A stretch of 48,543 bases of DNA from CAZEQK01 sp964514395 (GTDB lineage: Bacteria > Bacillota > Bacilli > Tepidibacillales > Tepidibacillaceae), in contig CAZEQK010000023.1 of assembly GCA_964514395.1 (NCBI GenBank), positions 1 to 48,543 on the forward strand, read 5' to 3'. Position 1 is the stretch's first letter. Each line of letters opens with the position of its first letter. This document shows, piece after piece, positions 7,188-15,704 of this stretch. Below the pieces are notes generated by a model. The model was not told where the DNA came from. It was given only the letters and a program-made list of their open reading frames with translations, and searched no databases. A program made the position numbers and the translations under genes.

Positions 7188-7244
7188 CCGGATGTAGACC
7201 TTGTCTACAAACTGGTAACTATAACAAATCAGTTTTTTTTTTAT

Positions 7245-7808
7245 TTAGTCTAATGCAAATTCTGAAAATGTAGATAAGACGCTATTATATTCTGCTAAAT
7301 CCTGAATAGGTATCCCATCATATAATTGTTTTATCGGCTCGTTTGGTAAACTGCTCTCTAATTTTTCTATGTCTATTCTAAAAAACGTCTGTATTATTTC
7401 ATTATCATTTAGATTCCCATGATACAATGTTAAATATCCATCAGGTCCAAGGCTAAAGTAAGATTCTACCTTCAATTCTGGTGCTATATCCTCTACTTCC
7501 TTTTCAAAAACAATTTCTCCTGGTGAAACCCTCGTTATCTTCCAATCTACATATTTTTTCTTTAGCTCTTCCGTCGTTTCTAAATTTTCTTTTACTTCTA
7601 TTATGCTATCCTTGCCAACAACATAATGGGAAATAAATTTTAGACTTTGTCCTACTGGGACATTTACTTGTTGAGCGTTTGCTTCTGTATCGTTGTGGAT
7701 TGAATCCTTATCTTCAAAAAAAATAGGAGTTATTATTCCAATTAATAGAATAGAAAAAAGGATAGTTAGTAAATATATATAATTTTTTTTTATTTTTAAA
7801 AAAAACAT
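7245..7808 (-). CDS. bofC: BofC-like intercompartmental signalling protein
   Basis: In Bacillus, BofC is a forespore-made exported protein that restrains SpoIVB, the serine protease that triggers SpoIVF-dependent pro-sigma-K processing. This 187-residue protein has a single N-terminal hydrophobic segment (about 8-30). The extracytoplasmic part carries TTEELKKKYVDWKITRVS and SYFSLGPDGYLTLYHG, characteristic of the BofC C-terminal domain. It then contains IDIEKLESSLP and ends near LAEYNSVLSTFSEFALD. Position just before ruvA/ruvB fits Bacillus synteny. An AAGGGG site lies 8 bases before the ATG. Its partners' targets, spoIVFA and spoIVFB, lie at 21-22.7 kb. Confidence 0.85.
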   Translation of the reverse strand: MFFLKIKKNYIYLLTILFSILLIGIITPIFFEDKDSIHNDTEANAQQVNVPVGQSLKFISHYVVGKDSIIEVKENLETTEELKKKYVDWKITRVSPGEIVFEKEVEDIAPELKVESYFSLGPDGYLTLYHGNLNDNEIIQTFFRIDIEKLESSLPNEPIKQLYDGIPIQDLAEYNSVLSTFSEFALD

Positions 7809-7959
7809 AGAAAAAACCCCTTTTTGGTTTTTTTAATATTTTTACCAATAGCAAGAGGTTTTATACACTTTTTTATTATTTTCAATCCAGTTTTTCTTTA
7901 TTCTTTAATTTATACAGATTGATTACTGGTCACAAGCTATATTAAGCCAACGAATTATA

Positions 7960-8712
7960 CTATATACCAGGCATTAATGTGCGTTTGTGTTCACTTTTTT
8001 CATGTAATCTTTCGATTTTATCTATCACTTCAGCTTTTCCTTCTCCAGTTAATAAATAAGTATCTAAATCTTCGTAGCTAAAGCCCATTTCTTGTTCATC
8101 AGTTTGTCCAGCCCATAAATCTGCTGAAGGAGGCTTTGAAATGATTTGTTCAGGGACACCTAAATGCTTTGCAAGAATCCTTATTTGGTGTTTTGTTAAA
8201 CTTTCCACTGGATTAAAGTCTGCTAGCCCATCTCCACCCTTTGTCATATAGCCAACATAAATTTCTGAATAATTACATGTGTCAGATACAAGATAACCCT
8301 TTTGCCCAGCTACAGCATATAGGGTTGTCATTCTTAGGCGTGCCTTGGTATTTCCCTTTATTAAATCATTTAATGGCTCTACCTTTTCTATTTCTGCCAC
8401 CATATTGTCAAAACCTAAGCCAATATCTACAGTCTTAAGGTTTAAATCAATTGCTTCAGCTAAAGAATGGGCATCCTTTTCATGTATCGGATTGGAGTAC
8501 GCAGGCATCCATACACCTAACACATTTTCTCTACCTAATGCTTTAATATGTAATGCAGCAGTAACTGCACTATCAATTCCTCCTGAAATACCAACAACTA
8601 CGCCCTTAGCATTCGCTTTTTTTGCATAATCTTGAATAAAAGTAATTCTTTTTTGGAGATCGCTCTCTATATTTTCTTGATAGTTTTGTAGAATTTGTAT
8701 AAATTTATTCAT
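7960..8712 (-). CDS. nadE: NH3-dependent NAD+ synthetase
   Basis: Amidates deamido-NAD+ to NAD+ with ATP and ammonia, the last step of NAD synthesis. The PP-loop ATP-binding motif SGGIDS is at residues 43-48. LVSDTCNYSEIYVGYMTKGGDG and KPPSADLWAGQTDEQEMGFSYEDLD are family signatures. The roughly 250-residue size shows the short form without a glutaminase domain. Three ATG codons stand in tandem. The third (MNKFIQ) has the best distance (7 bases) from AGGGGG and is chosen. It stands alone with 143 bases of AT-rich sequence upstream in which I see no clear promoter. Confidence 0.96.
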   Translation of the reverse strand: MNKFIQILQNYQENIESDLQKRITFIQDYAKKANAKGVVVGISGGIDSAVTAALHIKALGRENVLGVWMPAYSNPIHEKDAHSLAEAIDLNLKTVDIGLGFDNMVAEIEKVEPLNDLIKGNTKARLRMTTLYAVAGQKGYLVSDTCNYSEIYVGYMTKGGDGLADFNPVESLTKHQIRILAKHLGVPEQIISKPPSADLWAGQTDEQEMGFSYEDLDTYLLTGEGKAEVIDKIERLHEKSEHKRTLMPGI

Positions 8713-8862
8713 CATCATTCCCCCTATTCCAATTTCTTTAATTAGTTGAACTTATCCAAAGGTTTTCGCCGTTTAACTTCCAAGAGAGTACAGCTGCGGT
8801 TAGCTATCGGGTAAAATATTATTAAAAAAATTATACCTAAGAATTCAAATATAAACAAATAA

Positions 8863-9843
8863 TTATGCATTTAAAATGTGTTTTTGAAAAAAATAATACC
8901 TTTCAATATGTTGTGTAAAGATATTCATTAATTTTTTTACACTTTCTCTTTTATATTTTTTAGGATAATAGTAAACACCTAAGCTTTCTCTAAAGAATTC
9001 GTTAGGGTATAGAGAAAGCTGTCTTAATATTTTTTTTTCATTGTCCTTAAGTTTTTTAAAAGAGCAATAGGTCTCTTCTATTCTGACAAACGTATTAACA
9101 TCCCATTTCCATTCCAGCATTGCCCTATTAATCATCTGTAATAAATCTAAAAACTGTGGTTCAAAGCCAGATAAGTCAAAATCTATTATCCAAGCTCTTT
9201 CAGTTATGATGAAATTATGGCTTGCAACATCGCGGTGGGCTATCAGCTTAAAGCTTACTGCATCCTCTTGTAAACTACTCATTTCTTTTACATCGAAGTT
9301 TTCTAATGCTTTTTCTGCTAAATTAATCATAGTTTTCCCTAAATATATGATTTGGCTATCTAACAAATCCTTATTGTTTCTATGTATTAATTCATGATAT
9401 AGTCTTTTAAAACGAGTAAGCCTATCTTCAAATTTATTATATATCATCTGATGTGGGGCAGGGCTTTGATCATTACCAATAAAGCCAGCACTATGATGAA
9501 ATGCAGCCATCATTTCTACTGTTTTTTTTATATCAGTTTCATTATGATAAGAGGCTGTCCTACCTTTAATATAAGGAATAAGTACATAATATTGATTAAA
9601 TAACTCTATATAGGAATTACCGTAATCATTTTTTATTAGATTGGGAAAATTAGTAAAACCTTTTTTTTTGACTTCCTCTCCTAAGTAACTGAGCCATCGA
9701 ATGATATTGCTATTTTTATAGCCCTTTATAATAAATTCTCCTTTATTTGTGTCTGTCTTCCACAAATTTTTATATGGATAGATTGTCTTAACTTCCGTAT
9801 CAAATTGTTTAGATAACTCATTAGCTAACAAATCCTCTATCAT
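8863..9843 (-). CDS. CotS/YutH-family spore coat protein with kinase-like fold
   Basis: A 326-residue member of the CotS family, choline/aminoglycoside-kinase-like proteins found in the Bacillus spore coat. The N-lobe has GEFIIKGYKNSN with a candidate ATP-binding lysine (about 38-40). The catalytic loop reads LIAHRDVASHNFII, keeping HxDxxxxN. The metal-binding motif IIDFDLSGFEP follows, so by sequence it could still bind ATP. It ends with a basic, tyrosine-rich segment, YYYPKKYKRES. It lies between safA and nadE, a neighbourhood that supports a coat role. Biochemical activity of the family is largely unproven. Confidence 0.85.
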   Translation of the reverse strand: MIEDLLANELSKQFDTEVKTIYPYKNLWKTDTNKGEFIIKGYKNSNIIRWLSYLGEEVKKKGFTNFPNLIKNDYGNSYIELFNQYYVLIPYIKGRTASYHNETDIKKTVEMMAAFHHSAGFIGNDQSPAPHQMIYNKFEDRLTRFKRLYHELIHRNNKDLLDSQIIYLGKTMINLAEKALENFDVKEMSSLQEDAVSFKLIAHRDVASHNFIITERAWIIDFDLSGFEPQFLDLLQMINRAMLEWKWDVNTFVRIEETYCSFKKLKDNEKKILRQLSLYPNEFFRESLGVYYYPKKYKRESVKKLMNIFTQHIERYYFFQKHILNA

Positions 9844-9920
9844 TTCTTATACCTCCTATTCAATTACAATCCTACTTGTCCAAAATAGCTAATTTTTCTC
9901 TTTATTAAAGGATATATAGA

Positions 9921-9947
9921 GCTCAGATGAATGTGATTCATCTGAGC
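9921..9947. repeat. perfect 12-bp palindrome with 3-base spacer
   Basis: GCTCAGATGAAT, GTG, ATTCATCTGAGC between safA (downstream side) and the cotS-like gene (upstream side). No T run follows on either strand, so it is a poor classical terminator. It could be a processing hairpin at the safA message end or an operator for the next gene. Confidence 0.55.
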
Positions 9948-10054
9948 AAATTATTCCGCGCCTAGAGTAAGAGAATTAATCTGATACAATATCTCTAAGT
10001 GCTCAATCAAGTATGAATCTTAATGAATATTAACTTGCAATTAAAAAACCTTTA

Positions 10055-10941
10055 TTAATAGTATGGGTATGGTTTTCTATATTTGTGTTTTGGATCTCTA
10101 TAATGGCTACTAGAACTGCTTTCCCTAGAGCTACTACTTTCCCTTGAACTTGAGCTATCATAATCTGAACTACTTTCTCGTGAACTGCTTGTTGAGCTTT
10201 CATACTGTTCATAGGGTGGATACATTCCCGTTGGCATTTGCATACATGGATCCATCATATATGGCATTTGATATGGCATTCTTGGCATCATAGGCATGTG
10301 CATCGGTCTTCTATACCTTCTAGGCATTCTAAAAAATGGCAAACCAAATGGTCTTTTTGGCATCTGTTGTGGCTGTTGAGGTGGGTATGGCATTTGATAC
10401 GGCATCTGCATTTCTGGCATCTGTTGAGGTGGGTATGGCATTTNNNNNNNNNNNNNNNNNNNNNNNNNNNNNNNNNNNNNNNNNNNNNNNNNNNNNNNNN
10501 NNNNNNNNNNNNNNNNNNNNNNNNNNNNNNNNNNNNNNNNNNNGGCATTTGATACGGCATCTGCATTTCTGGCATCTGTTGAGGTGGGTATGGCATTTGA
10601 TACGGCATCTGCATTTCTGGCATCTGCTGAGATGGATATTGCGGCATACGTGGCATTTCTGGCATCCTCATATCGGATGAGTCAGAAGATTCAGGTGATT
10701 CTATTGGTGGCATTGGTGGTGGTACTGGTACTGGTGGTGGTACTATCGGTTTTGTTGGCTCCGTAGGTCTCTTCGGTTCCATTGACATTCCTCCTGTTGG
10801 TACGATTATTTTCATTCCTACATTCAGTTGATTGGGATCTTTAATTTGTGAATTGATATTTAATAATGTTTGGGTGTCTATATTATATTTTTGAGCAATT
10901 TTCCACAAAGTATCTCCCTTAGCAACAATGTGTATCTTCAT
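10055..10941 (-). CDS. safA: SafA-like spore coat assembly protein (LysM plus Met/Pro repeats), interrupted by an assembly gap
   Basis: SafA localises with SpoVID around the forespore and recruits inner-coat proteins. The N-terminal LysM domain (1-48) reads KIHIVAKGDTLWKIAQKY and ends GMKIIVPTGG. A Pro-rich linker follows, then tandem 16-residue units MPYPPQQMPEMQMPYQ, an Arg/Met-rich stretch, and a Ser/Glu tail (SSSRESSS) ending KYRKPYPYY. The 100-N gap at 10444-10543 lies inside the repeat. The two sides appear in different frames only because 100 is not the true gap length: a gap of 41 plus any number of 48-bp units restores one frame. The start is the ATG with AGGAGG 8 bases upstream, not the TTG two codons earlier. 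Confidence 0.85.
10381..10630. repeat. 48-bp tandem repeat within safA
   Basis: The unit encodes MPYPPQQMPEMQMPYQ on the minus strand. At least two units are visible right of the gap and about one and a half left of it, nearly identical in DNA. That explains why assembly failed here. True copy number is unknown. Confidence 0.9.
10444..10543. other. assembly gap of 100 N inside safA
   Basis: Exactly 100 undetermined bases, a conventional placeholder for unknown length. The same 48-bp unit flanks both sides. Confidence 0.99.
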
Positions 10942-11011
10942 TTCCAAAACCTCCTAGGTAAAATACAATACATCATATGCGCCTATAGGTATTTTGCTAA
11001 TTAATTGGGCA

Positions 11012-11060
11012 CAAAAAAAGACCACCTTTATCAAAAAAGATGATCTTATAAAGATGGTTA
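11012..11060 (-). terminator. terminator of ilvE
   Basis: On the minus strand ACCATCTTTAT pairs with ATAAAGGTGGT across a loop of about 14 bases, then seven T residues follow. It starts about 10 bases after the ilvE stop. Confidence 0.8.
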
Positions 11061-11068
11061 TTTTCAAA

Positions 11069-11980
11069 TTAGACAATTAGCTTGTCAGCAATTTTCACGC
11101 CATCTTCTTTTACATATTTTTTAAATTCCATAAATAAATCCTTTGTAATTTCTCCTTGTAATCCTTCACCAATCACCCTACCATCTATTTCAGTTACTGC
11201 AATGAGTTCAGCGGCTGTTCCTGTTAGAAATACTTCATCAGCGATGTAAACATCGTGTCTTGTAAATGGTTGCTCATATACCTCATACCCTTTTCTTTTA
11301 GCAATATCAATTATTGCTTGACGAGTAATACCCTCAAGGGCACCTATATAACCTGGTGGTGTATAAATTCTTCCCTTTTTAATAATAAAAATATTATCAC
11401 CTGAACCTTCAGATACATACCCGTCGGAGTTTAGCATTAGTGCTTCACCTACTCCAGCTTGATTCGCTTCAATTTTTACAAGAATATTGTTAAGATAATT
11501 TAATGATTTTATTTTTGGGTTAAGGGCATCAGGAGTATTCCTTCTTGTTGGCACGGTAATAATTTTTAATCCTCTTTCTCTTAATTCGTCACTAAACAGC
11601 TTTATTACACTTGCAATAATAATGATTTGTGGTTTGCTACATGATAGAGGATCAAGACTCAAATCTCCTTTTCCTCTAGATACAATTAAGCGAATATAGG
11701 CATCCTTAAGTTGATTCTTACGTACTGTTTCTACAACAATCTTAATCATTTCTTCTTTCGACATCGGAATAAATAGCATGATAGATTTTGCAGAGTCATA
11801 TAATCGATCAATATGCTCCTTTAGACGAAAAACATTGCCTGAATAAGCTCTAATTCCTTCAAAAATACCATCGCCATATAAAAATCCATGATCAAAAACT
11901 GAGACCTTCGCCTCTTCTTCAGGTACGTACTCCCCATTCAAATAAATAATTCTTTTTTGTTCAGGTTTTTTTTCTTGCAT
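11069..11980 (-). CDS. ilvE: branched-chain amino acid aminotransferase (fold type IV)
   Basis: PLP enzyme that transfers amino groups between glutamate and the 2-keto acids of valine, leucine and isoleucine. Of 303 residues, family motifs are VSVFDHGFLYGDGIFEGIR (about 26-45) and RLIVSRGKGDLSL. The catalytic lysine lies in KIKSLNYLNNILVKIEA (about 155). The PLP-phosphate segment is SEGSGDNIFIIKKG, and the C-terminal part has DEVFLTGTAAELIAVTEIDGR. It lies downstream of thrB but has its own promoter and a structured leader. Placement after the threonine genes links it to isoleucine supply. D-amino acid aminotransferase is the main alternative, but the motifs favour IlvE. Confidence 0.92.
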   Translation of the reverse strand: MQEKKPEQKRIIYLNGEYVPEEEAKVSVFDHGFLYGDGIFEGIRAYSGNVFRLKEHIDRLYDSAKSIMLFIPMSKEEMIKIVVETVRKNQLKDAYIRLIVSRGKGDLSLDPLSCSKPQIIIIASVIKLFSDELRERGLKIITVPTRRNTPDALNPKIKSLNYLNNILVKIEANQAGVGEALMLNSDGYVSEGSGDNIFIIKKGRIYTPPGYIGALEGITRQAIIDIAKRKGYEVYEQPFTRHDVYIADEVFLTGTAAELIAVTEIDGRVIGEGLQGEITKDLFMEFKKYVKEDGVKIADKLIV

Positions 11981-12045
11981 CTCTCCCCAATCTCCCTTCT
12001 TGATTTACCATTAATTTTCGTGCATCTTTCTGAGGCATATAGATA

Positions 12046-12085
12046 AAAGTTCTTCACTGACGAAACTGCCAATAAAGAACTTTTG
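12046..12085 (-). promoter_or_regulatory. hairpin in the ilvE leader
   Basis: In the leader, AAAAGTTCTT pairs perfectly with AAGAACTTTT over a 20-base loop, just after the transcription start. A short T-containing tail follows. It could be an attenuator or a 5' stabilising stem. No T-box core is visible. Confidence 0.5.
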
Positions 12086-12097
12086 AAATTAATCAAC

Positions 12098-12126
12098 ATT
12101 ATAAAGCGGTAATGTATTAAAGTCAA
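12098..12126 (-). promoter_or_regulatory. promoter of ilvE
   Basis: TTGACT (complement of 12121-12126), 17 bases, TATAAT (complement of 12098-12103): a near-ideal sigma-A promoter. Transcription would start near 12091, giving a leader of about 110 bases. Confidence 0.85.
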
Positions 12127-12152
12127 TATATTTTCTGAATTTTTTTTATTTT

Positions 12153-13064
12153 TTATTTATAAATTTTTGCCCCTTCTTTAGCAACAGATAAATTTTTTAA
12201 TGCTACATCTAAATTTTCTTCATGAATCACCTTATATATGTGCTCTATTGCCATATCATACTGAGCGGTCTTCACTAAAAATAAAATAGTTGGACCTGCG
12301 CCACTTAAAGCTACACTATATAATCCAAGTTCTTCAGCTGACCGCAATAACTTCTCTAATCCCTTTACTGATTTTTGTCGATATGGTTGATGTACACGAT
12401 CTCGCATCACTAATAAAAGCTTTTCAAGATTACCTGTTAATAAGTAGGAGATGAAAAGGGAGGCATGCCCAATATTAAAAGCCACATCCTTTAATGGTAT
12501 CTGTTTTGGTATCTTCTTTCTGGCATATGTTGTAGATAAGGTATAATTAGGAATAGCCACGATAATCCTTATTTCTTCTGGAAATGAAATCTTTTCAATC
12601 ATTACTTCCTTTCCATCATATACCGTTACAACCATATCCCCGTATAATGAAGCTCCAACATTGTCTGCATGTCCTTCAATTTCAGTTGCAATCCTTAAGA
12701 GCTCATCATTTGATTTTGGTAGCCCTAGTAGTTGATTTGCTACAACTAAACCACCAACGATGGCAGTACCACTACTACCTAGTCCCCTTGAAAGTGGTAT
12801 ATCACTTTCAATTTCTAAATCAATAGGTGGCATGGTTTTTCCATCAAGTTGATAAAAATGTTTTATTGTTTTATAAATTAGATTTTTGTCATTAGATGGT
12901 ATCCCGTTTAAATTCTCGCCAATTAACCTAATTGATTTTTTATCAGCTATTCGAACTCGAATGGTTAAATACAACTCAAGTGCCAAACCAAAGGAGTCAA
13001 ACCCTGGCCCAAGATTTGCGCTGCTTGCTGGTATCTTTACTTCAAACTTTTTATCTTTATACAT
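12153..13064 (-). CDS. thrB: homoserine kinase
   Basis: GHMP-family kinase that phosphorylates homoserine for threonine synthesis. The start at MYKDKKFEVKIPASSANLG is supported by a GGGAGC site. An apparent upstream extension runs through the assembly gap and is rejected. Of 303 residues, the N-terminal motif is PASSANLGPGFDSFGLAL. The GHMP ATP-binding motif is PLSRGLGSSGTAIVGG (about 91-106). The C-terminal motif is VALSGAGPTILFL. It lies about 240 bases downstream of thrC, separated by a tandem repeat, whereas in most Bacillus the two are tightly coupled. No clear terminator is visible before the ilvE promoter. Confidence 0.96.
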   Translation of the reverse strand: MYKDKKFEVKIPASSANLGPGFDSFGLALELYLTIRVRIADKKSIRLIGENLNGIPSNDKNLIYKTIKHFYQLDGKTMPPIDLEIESDIPLSRGLGSSGTAIVGGLVVANQLLGLPKSNDELLRIATEIEGHADNVGASLYGDMVVTVYDGKEVMIEKISFPEEIRIIVAIPNYTLSTTYARKKIPKQIPLKDVAFNIGHASLFISYLLTGNLEKLLLVMRDRVHQPYRQKSVKGLEKLLRSAEELGLYSVALSGAGPTILFLVKTAQYDMAIEHIYKVIHEENLDVALKNLSVAKEGAKIYK

Positions 13065-13108
13065 AAAGATTGCTCCCTTTATCAAAATCAAAATGCTCCC
13101 CATTGCAT

Positions 13109-13262
13109 CATAGCGAGACTTGTNNNNNNNNNNNNNNNNNNNNNNNNNNNNNNNNNNNNNNNNNNNNNNNNNNNNNNNNNNNNNNNNNNNNNNNNNNNNN
13201 NNNNNNNNNNNNNNNNNNNNNNNCATAGCGAGACTTGTACACTTTGTGTACATAGCGAGAAT
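13109..13262. repeat. 27-bp tandem repeat with assembly gap between thrC and thrB
   Basis: The plus-strand unit is CATAGCGAGACTTGT plus ACACTTTGTGTA. One unit start is seen left of the 100-N gap (13124-13223). A full unit and the start of a variant (CATAGCGAGAATCGT) lie to the right. Each unit contains the perfect hairpin GTACAC-TTT-GTGTAC. The gap length is unknown, but 12 plus a multiple of 27 would fit. The sequence is non-coding. Confidence 0.8.
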
Positions 13263-13301
13263 CGTATAGGGCGAATTAGCACATTTGTCTCCTTATTTAA
13301 A

Positions 13302-14357
13302 TTAATGAGATTGAATCGCCTCTAATACGGCCTTGTAATCATTTTCGACTAAGACAGGTTTCGTTTCTATCGTTTTTACCGCAATATTAGGGTCCTTTAA
13401 TCCATGTCCAGTTAACACACTAACTACGACATCGCCTTTTGAAAAATATCCAGATTTATGTTTTTTCAAAATACCAGCTAAAGATGCTGCTGAAGCAGGT
13501 TCAACAAAAATACCCTCTCTTCTAGCCACTAACATATAAGCAGCTAAAATTTCTTCATCTGTTACTGAATCAATCAGCCCATTTGATTCATGGACAGCAT
13601 TCATTGCACCGTCCCAGCTAGCTGGTCTTCCTATTCTAATTGCCGTTGCCACAGTTTCCGGCTCAAGGATAGGTTCTCCCTTTACTAATGCAGCTGCCCC
13701 TTCTGCTTCAAAACCAATCATTTTAGGCAATCTACTGCTTTTATTTTCCTTATAATACTCCTTAAAGCCTTTCCAATAAGCTGTAATGTTGCCAGCATTA
13801 CCTACAGGAATCGCCAGATAATTAGGTGCATCCCCTAAGCTTTCTATTATTTCAAAGGCTGCTGTTTTTTGTCCCTCTATTCGATAAGGATTAACAGAAT
13901 TGACCAATGTATATTCATCCCTTTTCGCTATTTCCCGGACAATATCAAGGGCATCATCAAAATTTCCTTTTATTGAAATAACTTTTGCACCATAAGCAAT
14001 TGCTTGAGCTAATTTCCCTAAGGCAATATTTGCATCAGGAATAACAACAATACTATTAATACCTGCCTTTGCTGCATAAGCACTTGCTGCAGCAGATGTG
14101 TTCCCAGTAGATGCACAGATTACGGTTTTACTACCTTCTTCAAGAGCCTTTGCGACGGCTAATACCATTCCACGATCTTTAAATGATCCCGTTGGATTCA
14201 TACCCTCATATTTAAAAAATAACTCAATCCCAAGCTCTTTTGACAAGTATGATGCCTCAATTAACGGAGTATCGCCCTCATGTAGTGTTAATAATGGGGT
14301 TTGATCATTAACTGGGAGATGCTGTTTATACTTTTTTATAATTGGTTCAAATTTCAC
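13302..14357 (-). CDS. thrC: threonine synthase
   Basis: PLP enzyme converting O-phosphohomoserine to threonine. Of about 351 residues, the PLP-lysine motif is NPTGSFKDRGM (about 53-63). Others are CASTGNTSAAASAYAAKAG, the glycine-rich PVGNAGNITAYWKGF, and VLTGHGLKDP near the end. The start is the GTG at 14355-14357 (KFEPIIKKY follows), with GAGGAGGGGG upstream. A longer frame would begin with a TTG overlapping that site. The gene begins 4 bases after the hom stop, so the two are coupled. Confidence 0.96.
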   Translation of the reverse strand: MKFEPIIKKYKQHLPVNDQTPLLTLHEGDTPLIEASYLSKELGIELFFKYEGMNPTGSFKDRGMVLAVAKALEEGSKTVICASTGNTSAAASAYAAKAGINSIVVIPDANIALGKLAQAIAYGAKVISIKGNFDDALDIVREIAKRDEYTLVNSVNPYRIEGQKTAAFEIIESLGDAPNYLAIPVGNAGNITAYWKGFKEYYKENKSSRLPKMIGFEAEGAAALVKGEPILEPETVATAIRIGRPASWDGAMNAVHESNGLIDSVTDEEILAAYMLVARREGIFVEPASAASLAGILKKHKSGYFSKGDVVVSVLTGHGLKDPNIAVKTIETKPVLVENDYKAVLEAIQSH

Positions 14358-14361
14358 TTTA

Positions 14362-15663
14362 TTATTCCCCCTCCTCAACTGGATAGATACTATTAATTCT
14401 TTCTACTACTGCTAATTCCTTAATTTCATCTAACAAATGATTAATCTGAGCCTTTGAAGCGCTATGAGTAATTAAAATTAATTGAGCCATTCCCTCTTCA
14501 TCTGCAGGAATTTGTAATATTTCATTTAAGCTAATCCCAAAATAAGCAAAAGGCTGTGTAAGCTTTGCTAACACACCTACTTGGTCCAATACAGTTAACC
14601 GAAAATAATATCGAGATATAATTAAATCGTCAGTTTTTAATTGTTTTTTTCTATATGGTGGTACAACGCCTCGACCGTTTACTCCTAATTTCATTTGTTT
14701 AATTACAGTAACTAAATCAGAAACGACAGCCGTAGCAGTAGGTAATTGTCCAGCACCCGGACCATAAAACATCGTCTCACCAACAGCTTCGCCATAAACA
14801 TATACTGCATTATAAACCCCTTCTACTTTTGCAAGAGGATGATTTTCATTTATCATCGTTGGTTGAACACTGACCTCTATTTGATTATCATTAATCTTTG
14901 CCAAACCAAGTAGCTTTATTTTATAGCCCAATTGTTTACCAAATTGAATATCTACTTCAGATACATCTGTTATCCCTTTTACTTTTACATCATGGAAACT
15001 AACATCCATATGAAAGGCAAGGTTGCTTAGAATAGCCATTTTCCTCGCTGCATCTAAACCCTCAATATCTGAGGTTGGATCCGCCTCGGCATATCCCAAG
15101 TCCTGTGCTTGTTGAAGCATTTCCTTAAAGGGTAATTTTTCTTCACTCATTTTTGAAAGAATATAATTCGTAGTCCCATTAACAATTCCAATTAATTTTG
15201 TTATTCGATCAGAAGCAAAGCCTTCAACTAATGCTCGAATAATAGGAATACCACCAGCTACGCTTGCTTCGTAGTATAGGTCACATTGATATTTATTTGC
15301 CTGCTCCAATAATTCTGCTCCATGCAATGCTATTAAATCCTTATTAGCTGTCACAACATGTTTTCCTTGCTCTAAAGCAGCCATTAAATACTCAAGGGTC
15401 GGTTCAATATTACCCATTACCTCTATAATGACATCAATTTCTTGATTATTTATCACTTCCCAAGGATCTTCCGTCAATACATTTTGACCAACAGAAACTT
15501 CGCGATGCTTCTCCATGTTCTTAACTAAAATTTTCTCTAGCTTCACCGCATAGCCTGTCTGGTTCCTTAGTTCTTCTTGATGGCCTTCTATTATTTTAAG
15601 TACCCCTATTCCAACAGTTCCTAATCCAAGTAGGCCTATTTTGACTTGATTTTCTGCTTCCAT
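14362..15663 (-). CDS. hom: homoserine dehydrogenase with C-terminal ACT domain
   Basis: Reduces aspartate semialdehyde to homoserine, the branch point to threonine and methionine. Of 433 residues, the Rossmann motif GLLGLGTVGIGV is at 9-20. The catalytic region GIVNGTTNYILSKM and AEADPTSDIEGLDAARK (substrate and catalytic lysine region) are near 170-215. An ACT domain (about 350-425, YYFRLTVLDQVGVLAKLTQ) would bind threonine for feedback control, as in the family. It is second in pheB-hom-thrC-thrB. Confidence 0.97.
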   Translation of the reverse strand: MEAENQVKIGLLGLGTVGIGVLKIIEGHQEELRNQTGYAVKLEKILVKNMEKHREVSVGQNVLTEDPWEVINNQEIDVIIEVMGNIEPTLEYLMAALEQGKHVVTANKDLIALHGAELLEQANKYQCDLYYEASVAGGIPIIRALVEGFASDRITKLIGIVNGTTNYILSKMSEEKLPFKEMLQQAQDLGYAEADPTSDIEGLDAARKMAILSNLAFHMDVSFHDVKVKGITDVSEVDIQFGKQLGYKIKLLGLAKINDNQIEVSVQPTMINENHPLAKVEGVYNAVYVYGEAVGETMFYGPGAGQLPTATAVVSDLVTVIKQMKLGVNGRGVVPPYRKKQLKTDDLIISRYYFRLTVLDQVGVLAKLTQPFAYFGISLNEILQIPADEEGMAQLILITHSASKAQINHLLDEIKELAVVERINSIYPVEEGE

Positions 15664-15704
15664 TCTTTCTCCCCTTCCCTTCTGTTACTACTCTAATTGA
15701 TAGA

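Noticed and set aside
10030..10552. Apparent frameshift or second gene in the safA region
   Set aside because: The frame change is produced by the arbitrary 100-N gap; flanking repeat phase shows one continuous frame.
12584..12826. Plus-strand ORF within thrB, and the many similar antisense frames inside real genes
   Set aside because: They are shadows of strongly coding minus-strand genes with no ribosome sites or family motifs.
13065..13253. N-terminal extension of homoserine kinase through the gap
   Set aside because: It runs through undetermined bases and non-coding repeats; the family's N-terminus begins at the ATG at 13062-13064.
13109..13262. CRISPR-like array (repeated CATAGCGAGACTTGT around a gap)
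   Set aside because: The spacing sequence is part of the same repeating unit, not unique spacers, and no cas genes are in the window. It is a simple tandem repeat.
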